NCBI GenBank assembly: GCA_029891385.1
Contig: CM057233.1
Span: forward strand, 13,519,460 to 13,583,459
Origin: Erythroxylum novogranatense
Lineage: Eukaryota > Streptophyta > Magnoliopsida > Malpighiales > Erythroxylaceae
DNA length: 64,000 bases
Direction of reading: 5' to 3'
The notes under the pieces are model-generated. The model was not told the DNA's origin, made no database searches, and worked only from the letters and a program-made list of their open reading frames with translations. A program made the translations under genes and the position numbers. Every line of letters starts with the position of its first letter. Position 1 is the first letter of the stretch. This document shows, piece by piece, positions 13,501 through 25,593 of this stretch.

Positions 13501-15045
13501 CTTAATCCCAGAATTGAAACTCAATGTCTTCATAACAATTGTATCCTTATGTCTCTAGATTAATTCAAAATAAGAATCGTCTCATTTCAATTCCCAGATC
13601 AAAAGTTATACTCAAATTACTCATGTGTTCCCAATCCAAAATTACACCCCAATCCGAACTTAAATGCAAAATTAAAAGTCCTAAGGGCAAAATTGACATT
13701 TCATGTCTTCATATGATTTGTAGCCCCTTGTCTTATCTTTATTTCGCCTCAAGAATCGCTTCAATCGGATCTCTACAAATCCCGAATTTCACAAAACACT
13801 GAATCATGCTCAGAAAATTTCCCGACTCAATTTGATTAAATTAATCACCATTAATTTAATCTCAAAAGTTCACAAATTTCTTATAAAATGAAATTCATTG
13901 TCTTAGGAATCCAACGCAAAAAGAATCAACTCAATCGGATGTCGGACGGAAAAGATATAGGCAAAATAGTGAGCAAAGGTCGGATTGAAAACAAAAATCA
14001 AGAAATTTAAGAAAAATCTGCTTGGAGGGCGCTGAAGCCTAACTCATGAGGCGAGCCTTGCCTCGCGAGGCGAAGCGGCTCGCTAGGCGAGGCGTCGCCT
14101 TGCGAGACGCATTGCTCATGAGGCGAGCCTGCCCTCGCGAGGCGAGAGCGGGCCCTCCTCGCCAGGCGAGCCGTCGCCTAGCGAGGCGCGATATGGGCGC
14201 CCGCCCGCTAGGCGAGCCGTCGCCTAGCGAGGCGCCGCAGCCAACATCCAATTTTTTATTTTATTTTTTATTTTCCACTTATTATCAAAACTTGAAATTC
14301 ATAACTCTTAATCCCGAACTCCAATTTTGACAAACTTAGTCTCTATAAAGCTCTACATCTTTCACGAAGGACATAAAACTCAATTCGACTCCTACGGAGT
14401 CCATTTTCGATCAAAGATACTATCCTCTATACAAACTTGTAAAAGTCATACTTAATATTCCGAGATCGAAAATTTCATACTTTATATCGAAATAAAGATC
14501 AAAACAAATCCTTCAATTTTCATGAAAAACATCAAAGCTCAATTAACCTCTAACTAGGTTAATTTCTCACCAAAGTTCCAACCAATATAAAAGTCAAACC
14601 CGATCAAACATAAACTTTGACTGATCATAACTTTCACTCCCGATATCGAAAAATTACAAACTTTATGTCCACAAAAATCTCTTAACATAACCTACAAGTT
14701 TCCAAAAGACCATTTTATCAAATTTTGCCTAAATCATAAGTCAACTCTCAAAGTCAAACATTCTCTCTCCAAAAAGTCAAACTTTCTAAATCCTTCAAAT
14801 TTTCACACTTTTTCTTTATAATTCTTGCTATTTAGCTTCATTTCAGTCAACTCATCCACTTTCCTCTCATAATCCATATAAATTCATTTAAATATCAAAG
14901 TCCTCTAAACTTAACAATTCTTTTCTCATAAATTTTTCTTAATTTCAGCAAATTTTCTTAAATTCATAAATTGTCTCACCAATTTCTTTATCATTAACAT
15001 TCATTGTTATATTTCTAATTATCATCAAAAGTTCGGGGTCCAACA
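10576..15045 (-). repeat. 5' LTR of the LARD-like element
   Basis: TG...CA bounded, 4470 bp, the partner of 5472-9944. It ends immediately before the second CTAAC. Compared with its partner it has an extra repeat of about 40 bp in the GC-rich cassette (14025-14244) and scattered small differences. Confidence 0.88.
14025..14244. repeat. GC-rich palindromic cassette (5' LTR copy, expanded)
   Basis: Same slot and motifs as 8959-9138, but with the unit around gcgagccgtcgcctagcgag present twice, separated by a short GC spacer. The array has therefore changed length since the two LTRs were identical at insertion. Open frames on both strands here reflect base composition, not genes. Confidence 0.8.
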
Positions 15046-15050
15046 CTAAC

Positions 15051-17977
15051 TTAACACTTTCTTCTAGAAGACTCTTCTCTATTGTCTTACGCTTCCAATG
15101 ACACCAAAAGCATTAAACTTGTAGTGTGCAAGTTATACTCCAATATCTCCGGAATGCTTTTATTTCGAGACAATACTCTATACTCAACTTCCATCCAGAA
15201 CTTGAAACTCTTAGAATCCGATTCAGAATTTGATTTCTCCATATACGTTGTAGCCCTATGTTTCTAGTTTACCATAAAACAAAATTCGTCTCATTTGGAA
15301 TTCTACTAATCCAGAAAAAATGCGCCTCTATAACAATTAAAATACACAAATATTACCAATTATACAATCAGAAATGTTTAATAATGCACATGGAGAAATT
15401 AAAATGTATACAATGCATGTTTGTGACATTTCCAGCATTTTTCCCAAAATTCACAAAACTTTTACTCTAAAATTTAGAAATTTAAAGACACCAAAATCAT
15501 TTTATTCAGTTCACTACTCCAAAAGTTATACTCCAAACATTTTGGACTATTCTTATGCTAAAACATTTTCCTACGATTTATTTCCATCCGAAACTTGACC
15601 TTCTTAGAGACTAAATTTAAACTTAATTTCTTCAGAACATTTGTATTCCTATCTCTCTAGTTTAATCCAAATTAAGAATCACCTCATTTGGATGACTAGA
15701 GCAAAAGTGATGGCCAAAATACTTTCAGCTCTTACTAATCCAAGACTGCACACTAAACTCGACTTCAATTCAGAAATTGAAAGTCTTAGGGGCTAAATTG
15801 AAATTCAATTCCTTCATATGACTTGTAGACCCATGTCTCTATTTTATTTTTCAACAAGAATCAGTTCAATTGGATCTCTACAGACCAAGAATTCACCAAA
15901 ATACTAAACTATGTTTAGAAAATTTCCCAACTCAATTTGATTAACTCAATCATCCTCAATTTAATCTAAAAAATCCACAATTTCCCATGAAAAGATATAG
16001 GTATATCATAGGAATCTAACGCTTCAAAAATCAAGTCAATCGAATATCGGACAAAAAAGTTATACCAAAAGAGTGAAGTGTATTCAGAAAATAATCTTCC
16101 TTAAACAAAACGGGAAGTCGCGATCGTGCATCTAGCGGACCAGCAGAGGCCGACCGATCGTCACATTCTAACCAATCGATCGCCACATTCTGGCCGACCG
16201 ACCGATCGTCACAATCTTCACCAACATCTCAACTTCTAAACTCCATAATTTTTGATTCAGAACTCCAAAATTTACAAACTTTATATCAATGGAAAGATAA
16301 AAGGAAGCTCTACAACTTCCATGAAGAATCCAAAAATCACTTCTGTCTCTAAAGGGATAAAATAGCCACTCAAAATTTCTATCCACTAATGATCATGCCA
16401 AACAGTAACAGAAACTTTTAAAAATTATAACTTCACATTCCATGGTCCAAAAATTACATACTTCACATAAATGGAAAGATCAAAACATAATATAAAACTT
16501 TCATGAAGACTAATTTCGCAAAATCTGTCTTATTTAGCCTAGAAAAATTCCCCAAAGTTTCAGGTCTTCAATGTTAGACTCATAAACATGGTACTATTCA
16601 CCCTACACATATTATCCACTTTCAAGGCAAAATTCAGAACCCTTAAAGACATAATTGGACAGCACTTCCTTCATAAGAATTCTAGCCAAACTTCTTAAGT
16701 TTAATTCAAGCTAAACCTCATCTTAATAGCATAACCATATAAAAAGTTATGACCAAATATTGAAATATATACAAAGAAAATTTTCCAGCTTTTACACCTA
16801 ACTCAAATCCTATCATTCCAATACCATTTCTACACTAATAAGCATCCACTTTAGTCAATAAATCACCCAAAATTTAATCAAGACCTTCACTTGAACAATT
16901 AGCCAAAAAATGGTAGCACACACTCAATCATCTTTCTTTAATAAACACTCATCTAACATCATCAAAATCAATCCAACACACTCAATTCACCTACACCACA
17001 TGACATATCATTTATCCTCAATCAATCATAAATCAACCAATGAAAATAACCTACCCATATACACCAAACACAAGTTCATGCAATTAATGCACAAGACATC
17101 AAAATTAATGCATTTAACTACCAATTGAGAACATAAAACACAACTCTTACCTATAAAGCTTCTAATTCTTCAATTCTTGAAAATTTTCCCCAATTCTCTA
17201 CCTTCCACTCACCCCACTCACGTTCACCATCTCCAAAAGAGGTAGAGATAAATTTTTATGGTGAGAAAGAAAGAGAGAGCAAAGTGACAAGGAAGCAAGT
17301 AAGAGATGAGAGTTAGGCTTAGAGTTGGAGAAGATCAAAACCCATGAAGAAGAGGAAGAGAGAACCTACGAAGAAGAGAAGAAGAGAACCCTAAAACAAA
17401 ACTCCAAAGGCTTTTTGAAAGACAAGTGTCGTGGAAGGCTCTCAAAAGTTAGGTTATTTAAACTTAAACTAAGTATAAGACATAGCTAGGCAAGTGACAA
17501 GTGTCACTTACCACATGTCTTATTTTTAGGCACTCTTTTATTTCCTTTCCAATAACAATTCAATTTCTACTCCAATTTTTTTTAATAAATCCTAAAATCA
17601 TGTATCACATTTCCAGTACCATTGGACATTCATTTCCAGTACCAGAAACCAATCAGTCTGCCACTTGGCAATTTTTCTAGTTCAGAAATTTTCTCCGGAA
17701 ATTTTTCAGAAAAAAAAGTTCTAAAATTCTCTAAAAATTCAAAACACACAAAAAACCACTCCAATAAAATTTTCAAGCACGAAAATCATATTTTTCACAA
17801 TAATCACATTAATGTCACATATACCGGGAAATGTCATGAATGCATGTACAATCATTACATGTACAAAATTCACTATTCACATGTATATATGAATGCATGA
17901 ACATAGCAAAATAATTTTAAACACTCCTAACCTGATCCAAATTACTATTTTACCCTTCCCATCGGTGATGGGATGTT
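15051..17977 (-). mobile_element. Long LTR, TGTAACA family, right part (copy B and possibly a further copy)
   Basis: Resumes after the second CTAAC and runs to the terminal ATGGGATGTTACA, matching the right terminus of 37447-41343. The 'caatgcatg' landmark recurs at about 15415 although copy B already has one at 4605. Together with 15051-17977 copy B would be about 5.1 kb against 3.9 kb for the intact copy, so this stretch may join two overlapping copies or hold an internal duplication. Degenerate units of about 180-190 bp occur near 15255, 15640, 15830 and 16010. No coding sequence. Confidence 0.65.
16111..16215. repeat. GC-rich cassette of GACCGATCG-type repeats in LTR copy B
   Basis: Contains tcgcgatcg, cgaccgatcgtcac, caatcgatcgccac and gaccgaccgatcgtcac. 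This is a short imperfect tandem array in the conserved slot after the 'atcggacaaaaaagttat' block and before the 'ctccaaaatttacaaac' block. Confidence 0.7.
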
Positions 17978-18452
17978 ACATGTATTTCATCAAACCAGAA
18001 TTTTGTTAAAACAAAAATTCTAGCACCTTGGTTTTCATAAAACTGAAAATTTGTTAAAACAAAATTCCAGCACTTTGATTTTCATAAAACTGAAACTTTG
18101 CCAATACACCAAAAGATACACCGAAACTAGTACCTATTCTTCTCTTCGATCCATGGTTGCTCCATCTTCAATATTACAAAATTTTATACATTACAAAATC
18201 AAAGAAAACATAAAAATGAAACCGAGGAAACATGACAATGATAGGCCACCCTCCTTGTTACAAACCAAACAAAGAAAACTTACAAGGTAAAACTATATTC
18301 TATGGACAACCAAAAGAGCAAAACATACACATATATATTTCTAAGCAAAACATATACATATATATTTCTATCATATAAAAATATGCAACATAAACCCATG
18401 CATCACAAATAGGAATCGAAATCATGCATAATAAAATGGCTCTGATACCAAT
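17978..18452 (-). mobile_element. Leader fragment of a minus-strand Ty1/copia element
   Basis: Reverse complement matches the untranslated leader that follows the 2.1-kb LTRs at 46835 and 52026: the gtgctgg..ttttaataaaac segments, the aaggagggtgg segment and the gttgtccatag segment. It is cut at 17978 by the end of the long LTR, so gag and everything beyond are missing. Confidence 0.75.
18437..18450 (-). promoter_or_regulatory. Primer-binding site of the minus-strand copia element
   Basis: Minus strand TGGTATCAGAGCCA just after the LTR end at 18453. It is complementary to the 3' end of initiator tRNA-Met and undamaged. Confidence 0.85.
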
Positions 18453-20555
18453 TGTTGGATTGAAAACAAAAGCATGCAATATTTGGCTAAAACGATATAT
18501 TTCAAAACTTTTTTGAATTCAAAACGTAGCGGAAATAAAATAACCAAATCAACATGTTTCAGCCATACATGATATGGTATAAGAAAAATAATTTACATAA
18601 GAACAAGGTGGTAGAAACATACCAACTCCTTGCTACAGCTTTGACTCCTCGCTTTTGTATCCTCTCTGAATCTTTGCTATAGCTTTGACACTTTTGTATC
18701 CTTTCCTTTGTCAATATATCCTCTCCTTGTTGGACCAATCTGATCCACCACTTGTTCTTCTTGGACAACTTGGTTAACAAGATCCTTTGGTGGGAAAGGA
18801 AAAGAAATATTTTGAGAAGATTTTTCTTAGAAGAAAGAAACCAAAAATGAGACTCTTCTCATTCAAATTTTGGCTATGCATATAAGAGAAGAGAGAGTGA
18901 ATCAAAAATGCAAGAACACTTCTTACTCACCTTGCCAATTTCAGTTATCATGAAAGAAAGAAGTGATGTGCATCCAGTGCATCACTTCATTCTTTAATCA
19001 ATCATAAAGAAGCCAATAAATAAGACTCTTCTTATTTGTTTAATATGGCTATATGAAAAGACCAATAACCTAAATGAGACCTTCTCATTTTCGATTATGG
19101 ATGAAAGAAGGGAGAGAGAGTACATCAAATGCAACTCTTTCTTTCTTTAATCAAATGAATGCTAAAAGGTTACATTACATGCCATCATTAAAAGATAACC
19201 ATTAAATCATTTAATGATAAGATCATTACTCTATTTAATAATAACAAAAGCTGATAAAAACTATCTTTAATTTAGCAATTCAATGCTAAATTTGCAGCTG
19301 CACATTTAGGTATAAAAAATCGAAATATGCCCTCCTTCTTTCTTTAATAACTTTGTTTCAATTTAATTAATCTATCAAATCAAATCACATCAAACCAAAG
19401 CCAAGCTCAATATTAAATGTTCATTTGGGCTTCTAATTAAAGTAAGCCCAACATTCAACCATGGGCTTTAAAACCTTTATTTATATTTCTTACTTTTCTT
19501 GATAACCTTCCTAGAAGCCAAGTGGAGAATTTAATTGAACTTAGATAATTCAAGCTCCAATAAGCCCGGAATTAATTTAATCTCATTAGAATTAATTCCA
19601 GCTTATTAGCCAAATGTCATTCCACTAAAGACAATTGGTTGTAATCTTGAATTACTAAATATTATGAGAATACATGTTTCAAATAAGATGTCTAATTGCA
19701 AACTTTATTATGAACTATACTATAGTCATCTACACAATAAAGGGTAAAATTACCATTTTGCCCTTATATTGGTTTTTTCTTCTAGATCTCCCATTTTACT
19801 CTATATGGTGATTAACACACAAGATCTCAGCTTGGTGTTAAGACTTGATGGGTAGCTAGTCCATCAAACTACTGGCGCCAGTTCAATCACTAAACTCTAT
19901 AAAACATCTAGAAGTGATGATATCACTATAAACTTTTTATTTAAGTAAATGTTCCCTGATACATGTTTTAATTAATAATTTCAACATGCAGACACTGGAT
20001 TGATACTTTATAAAAATCCATTCCAATCATATTAAGAATTCTAATAAAACACATATGAGTTCACCACTCATCAAGATTGTGGTTTGTAATAAAAGAATGC
20101 TAAGGTGTATGTTTTAAGATTAAAGTAGCCCACTTTATTCTTTAAAAACATACTTGATTTTAGATTCATTTAATAGTTCCATTATTGATAGTCAATACTA
20201 TCATGATATGAAACTCATCATTTCCTTGAAGTGAACTCTTTTACTTACACGGAGATAAATCGCAACACTACAGTCTAAACCATAATCAAGTAACCAACTT
20301 GATTATTCAACTGTGAATCAACTAATTTAAATTCTAATAATACACATGTTTCCCATACATCTCTGTCTATATGTATATTACTTACAAAAGAATCTTAGTA
20401 CCTTATGACTAGATATATGATGCTCATACAAATAAAACCAAACTCTTTTGTTTTATTAATAATAAATATTGTCATTGCAAAAGTAACTAGAAGAAAATTA
20501 AGTTATATGTAAATACACTTGCTTTCCAGGGCGCTATATTTACTTACCTCCAACA
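18453..20555 (-). repeat. 5' LTR of a minus-strand copia element (2.1-kb LTR family)
   Basis: Minus strand runs from TGTTGGAGGTAAGTAAATATA at 20555 to CAATCCAACA at 18453, 2103 bp. It is the same family as the plus-strand LTRs at 44739, 49926 and 58805, which share the start (AAATATAGyGCCCTGGAAAGC) and the order of blocks. It is more diverged from them than they are from each other, so this insertion is older or belongs to a sister subfamily. Its flank after 20555 is the long LTR at 20556-22884, and the partner LTR is missing. Confidence 0.8.
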
Positions 20556-22884
20556 TCATTCCTGTGTGCTTCTGTCACACTTATCATATTTATCGAATCT
20601 AAGTTTGGCAATTCACATTCATTTGTTCACACATTTCATATTTATTCTAGCATTTCATATTCAATTGTTTACACATTTCATATTCAACATACAGATCATA
20701 CAGAAAAACATATAATTAAGTTTACACATCTAGGTTAACTCACAATATGCTCTAGAAAAGCTATTGCCTTAATGACCTGGCAATGTCTAAATGTTGGCGA
20801 TCAACTTGTGTATCTATCTTCTTGCGATACACATACAATTCACAATTCATTAAGTTATCAATCATATAATTACTCAATCATTCACATGTATACATATAAT
20901 GTTTAAATGCATGCTCAATTGACCTTTCGGATATGCATCCTTATTCACAAGTCTTGATCATTCAAATATTATAGCTTGTACACATCTAGTTTGCAATTTA
21001 GGTTTATACCTTAAGTAAAGTTGATTACTCTAAGTTCATCAATCATACATTCACCAATCCTTTTCGAGCATTATATATGCATACAATTTTCCAATTCTGA
21101 TTCATTTATACCTAATTCACATTACTCATATCCTTTGGACCATATTTGCATTCATAAGAACACTTCATTCCTTTGACAACTCATAAATTCTAGATTTAGA
21201 TACATTGATATCAAACAATTCATTCCTTAAGTTATAATATTAATTAACCACCTAAACTTATCAAACCCTTAACCAATTACTCAAGCAACTATCTAAGTTC
21301 ATTTTAATCCCCAATCAAGTCCAAATGCACTAAAGTAAAGTGACTTATCCGTATGTGGTTAAAATATCACATAAAAATAGAAAATTTCTCACTTCCATGC
21401 ATTGTCCACAATCATGGAAAGGAGCTAATGTAGCTCTCATGATGGTGGGATTTGTAATCCGAAGGTGCATTGTCCAATTTCCATCAATTTTTCCTAATTC
21501 TTACATGTTTATACCAAATTCAAAACATCTTCATCATAGTCCATTAATTATAACTTAATTATATTTCAATTCCTCATCAATTTCATCTCTAATTCTAACT
21601 TAAAGTCATTCAATCAGTAGCTCATAAACTATGGTCTTTTATTCAATCGATAGCTCATACACTATGGTCTTTTATTCATCAAAATCAAAATATAAACTTT
21701 CATTCACTAATATACATATAGTCCTAGTTTTTTTTTCCATTCCAAGAACACTACATTAATACCTTTCTTTTGCATAAATTCACCTTCATTATACTTCAAA
21801 TCTCAATCTAATTCATCCATGTTACAACCCATAACCTACGGCTTTATACATGAAGAACAAAGCATAAAAGTATCCAAGTTCATCCATCATATTCTAGCAC
21901 ACTTCATCATCAACATCATATACATTCCATCCCAATTCTATCATCATAATCTTTCTATTATAACATGCTATATGGATCAATACTTTACTTACTTGTTTAG
22001 CTCAAGTTCCACCTCAATTCATCAAGTTAACTTAGCTCTCCATGCATGCAAAATCATCGTCAATTCAAGGTAGAAATAGGTTGGTTTTCGGCTAAGGATA
22101 AAAGACCACAACAAGAACTACAATATTCTGGTTCTATAGCTATCTTGTGAAGGATAAAAGCATATATTTGGCATGGTAATTTAGAAAAGCTCAAGCACAA
22201 CACAGGGATCGAGATAGAAGCAGGTTTCGGTGGTGAGAGAAGAAGAAAATGGTGAATGTTCCAGCAGAAACATGTGTTTCCTTAGCCTAATTCAATTAGG
22301 TGCAAGATGTCACCATTTCCTAATAACACGTTTCTCCATGCATGCATCCCATTTGTCCCATATATAAGCTACCAATGTCACCAATATGTTAGGCCATTTG
22401 TCACTCAATTATTGTTGTCATTTGTCACTTAATTTCTTATACCAAATGTCAATCATTTATCTATGTCAAATGTCACTTATTCATAAGCTTAGTCATCTTA
22501 GCTTTTCATGTATCAACTTGTCTTGCAACTTGACGTTTTTCCTAGACTAAATGTACACTTTAATTCATCAATTTTCTAATTATAACAATTTATTCTAGGT
22601 TACCAATTACAATCCATCAATTCTTGTCATTGGTAAACCAAAGTACAAGACATTATAAATGTACATTCATATCACATTCATTTTAGTTTCATACCTCAGA
22701 ATATGTCAATTGAGTGCAATTGTTCTAAATCGCAATTCATGTGTATATGCTAATTTTAAGCATGTGGAGACAATCATAAAATCATGTGAAAAATGTACTA
22801 AATTCATTCTATATGATGCCACTCATGTGACTCAGTAGTCTAACACTTTAAATCCTTCAACAATCTAAGAGATGGGATATTACA
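20556..22884 (-). mobile_element. 5'-cut long LTR, TGTAACA family, copy E
   Basis: Carries the family blocks 'catctaggt..aactcacaatatgctc' (about 20725), the 'aaatgcatgctcaat' landmark (about 20905) and a terminal GATGGGATATTACA ending at 22884. The left portion is missing because the copia LTR abuts it at 20555/20556. I do not see the GC-rich cassette here. No coding sequence. Confidence 0.55.
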
Positions 22885-24499
22885 AAATTTGAGGTCAAAA
22901 TGAGTTCGTTTTGAGAGTTTGACCAAGAGTTGACCAGTAGTCAAAGTTTGATCCAATAAAAAGGGGAAAGTCAAACTTGAAATAAATGATATTAATTAAG
23001 GTATTAATGTGTGGTTGATATTTTAGTGGGATTAAATTCGACTACTGGATTAAAATTGAGTTAATTTTTTATCTTAAAAACAAAAATAAAAAGTGTAAGG
23101 AAATTGTTAAGGGACCACATTATTTGTTTCGTTTCCTAACTATGTTCTTCTTCCCCTAACTTTCCCGAGAACATCCCACCCTTTTTCTTCTCCCCTTTCT
23201 TTCATTTTCTTCTATTTTAAAGCCAAATTTCTCTATTTTTAACCCCTAAATCAACTATTAAACAATAAATCATCAAGCTAAGGTCCTTATGCTCACCATA
23301 TCAACAAGAATTTTGGGAAAAAGATGAACAAAAAGTATATTGGTCTTCTTGATGAATAGTACCTAAAATTAATAAGGTAAGTTAATAGAGTTTTAGTTGT
23401 TTTAGTATATAATTTTAGTGTAGATTTTGAATTACAAAATTTTCTATTTAAAACCTCATTATTCTAGTAATTACTATTCACTTTATAAAAGTTTTGATAG
23501 AGTTTCTCTATATTCACTTAAAATCACCTACAAGAAATTTCAATATACTTCTCATTCATTTTACTCAACTATTCATCCCCATGTCAAATTCTTTAAGAAA
23601 ATAATTTGCCCATCCTCCAATACATTTGAACTTATCTAAACCAAAATTCATACATAACTTTCATATATAATTTACTATATAATTCTATAAAACCCTTCAT
23701 TTCTTTATATGTACATGTCATAAATAAAACAAAATATAATTCTGTAGTGCATCCACTTCAAAATCTTCTACAATTCCCTGTGTGACTCTAGTCTTTGTAG
23801 TAAATCCACCACTACTTTTCTCTAATTTTCTTCAAAACCTATGCGCAAAAGTAAAACCACTTTCTAAGCTATAGGCTTGGTAGTGTTCAAGCAATTTTAT
23901 TTCTTATCCAATTTAATTCATTCAAACATAACATGCATAACATATAATATTTTTTCAAATAAAAATATCTTGATTTATTTCTAAGCATAACTAGGCATTA
24001 AAATTACTCTGAAATACACACATGTATCTATTATATTCATTCATGTCTAATTACATATTGATCAATAAATTGTACAATTTAATTTTACAACCAATTACTA
24101 TTCCCATCTGAATTTCTTTCATCATTAGTAATGCATTTTTATATTATTATTTTTTTTGTAATTGCCCCAAATAAAATTCAACCAAATTGCATCATTAAGC
24201 CAGATAAGCTGGATTTTAAAAATACAAGATTGAGTTTTATAGAAACCATATGATACCTATTTTTTATATATGTATCAGAACCAAGCTCTTGAAGCCATGC
24301 AATTCATAACAAAAATCAAATATCTTACACCGAAACCAAGCTCTCGGAGCCATATAGCTTGGTAATACATATCATGATGTAGTACGGCTAAGTTCCTAAT
24401 TGACATGTCAACTTTATCGTATCCTTCAAATTTCTATCTATTTTACTAAGAGCAATTCTAATTAAAATACCATTGAAATTTATAGGGTACGGGGTGTTA
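22885..24499. other. AT-rich non-coding stretch, possible further LTR remnant
   Basis: No gene is seen. The segment starts 'aaatttgaggtcaaaatgag', a phrase common near plant gypsy LTR ends. It finishes with GGTACGGGGTGTTACG at about 24484-24499, which resembles a minus-strand LTR start of TGTAACACCCCGTACC type with one changed base. No left terminus or target duplication could be paired, so I leave it unclassified. Confidence 0.4.
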
Positions 24500-24931
24500 C
24501 GTGCTCTAAAAACTAAAAAGAGTTGATGAAGTTAAATGAAGGGAAACTTTGCACCGCCCAGCAGCAGCAGTATCTCGTGACATTGTGCGTGCAGAAAGGA
24601 CAAGAATAGAGTAATTTTGCGGATAAGGAGCACCATCCGTGGAAGGGAAACTCAACTCCTTTTTGCTTGCACCCTTTTTCCCCATAAGTTTAACTAATGT
24701 ATTTAGTTCATGCATTGCTGCGTTAATTAGTACAAAGCTTCAAGCAATTGTTTTTCTTTTACAGACAGAAACTAAAGAGCTTAAAGAAGAAACACAAATG
24801 GCTGTTGCTTTTGGCCTTTACTTCTCTTTTCCAGTTTCAAAGCAAAGCCTTGCATATCCACATATAAAATGCTCACCTTTCTCACATCATTGCATGCCTG
24901 GGGGCTTTAGAGTATCTGTTAACTACTAGTC
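24500..24931 (+). promoter_or_regulatory. Presumed upstream region of the GDSL locus, TATA box at 24863-24869
   Basis: TATAAAA at 24863-24869 is about 65 bp upstream of the ATG at 24932, a reasonable distance for a plant core promoter with a short leader. Small open frames here have no recognisable domain. The long-LTR remnant ends directly upstream. Confidence 0.45.
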
Positions 24932-25166
24932 ATGGCTGTCCAAACCACTGTTCTCCAAATTCTTACACTGTTGTGCTTCCTATCATCTTATACTACTTCA
25001 GTCGATTTCAACTATCCTGCTGTTTTCAACTTTGGTGATTCAAACTCTGACACAGGCAACCTTGCCGCTGGATTAGGCTTCCTCCTTAATCCACCTAATG
25101 GCCAAACTTTCTTCAAATATTCGTCTGGGAGGTTTTGTGATGGTCGTCTCATCGTGGATTTTCTAA
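24932..25166 (+). CDS. Extra first exon of a GDSL esterase/lipase
   Basis: Encodes a start Met, a hydrophobic signal-peptide-like segment (residues about 5-22) and the block I motif FNFGDSNSDTG with the nucleophile Ser. It continues through SGRFCDGRLIVDFL and ends at a GT (ctaa|gtaaag) in phase 1. The exon at 25594-25834 has the same layout and phase, so both could join the acceptor at 26079/26080. No matching exons 2-5 lie between the two, hence either a leftover of a tandem duplication or an alternative first exon with its own promoter. The two exon-1 proteins are clearly related but diverged (for example NPPNGQTFF against DPPYGQIHF), so the duplication is not recent. On its own it encodes only the N-terminal fifth of the enzyme. 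Confidence 0.7.
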
Positions 25167-25593
25167 GTAAAGTCATGCAACTATGCTATATTTGCTTTAT
25201 CTTTTCTGGTTATACTCGTATTTCTTTGTTTTGATCCTCTCTAAGTGAAACAAAACAAATATTTCAGTGTTTTTTTCCCCAAAAAATTAGATTATCCAAA
25301 AATATTGAAATTGTAACGTTACTATTATGCATGTGAAGACACATTACCATACACAACTAGATAGTTGCCTTCAGCATTTGTTTTGGCTCTCCTCATTAAT
25401 CTTTTATCATGCTTATAATGCACACAAGTGACCCACCATTTTTAAAATGCTTCTTCCTTTCTTTTGGTCTATGGTTGGTAACTAACATCCATACAAAGTG
25501 AAAGCTACACATTGTTTTGGTTGCCTTGCCTTGCCTTTCATTTAACGTTGATTTGGTGTATACATATTCTCTAAGCTAGCTCTCCCCAAATCC
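25167..25593 (+). other. Spacer between the two GDSL first exons
   Basis: 427 bp of AT-rich sequence without any exon 2-like segment. It would be intron if the upstream first exon is used, or promoter and leader for the downstream first exon. A weak TATACATAT lies at about 25558. Confidence 0.5.

Larger units (their letters stand above)
5472..15045 (-). mobile_element. Non-autonomous LARD-like LTR retrotransposon with giant LTRs
   Basis: Two direct repeats (5472-9944, 4473 bp; 10576-15045, 4470 bp) start TGTTGG and end CCAACA. They flank a 631-bp interior with no coding sequence. On the minus strand a primer-binding site (TGGTATCGAGCC, 10571 to 10560) follows the 5' LTR, and a purine tract (AAGAGGGGAGAAA) precedes the 3' LTR. 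Just before that tract is the GAGGACGAAATTCTTTTAA stretch typical of the end of Ty3/gypsy chromovirus (Tekay/Del-like) polyproteins, so this is probably a gypsy derivative mobilised in trans. The LTRs share interior blocks with the TGTAACA family copies. LARDs usually have about 4.5-kb LTRs but longer interiors, and this one is unusually short inside. The lineage is my inference; the structure is seen directly. Confidence 0.88.

Noticed and set aside
14039..14330. GC-rich open frames on both strands encoding Ala/Arg-rich proteins
   Set aside because: They coincide with the palindromic cassette of the LTR; both strands are open because of the repeat composition, and the partner LTR has no equivalent intact frame.
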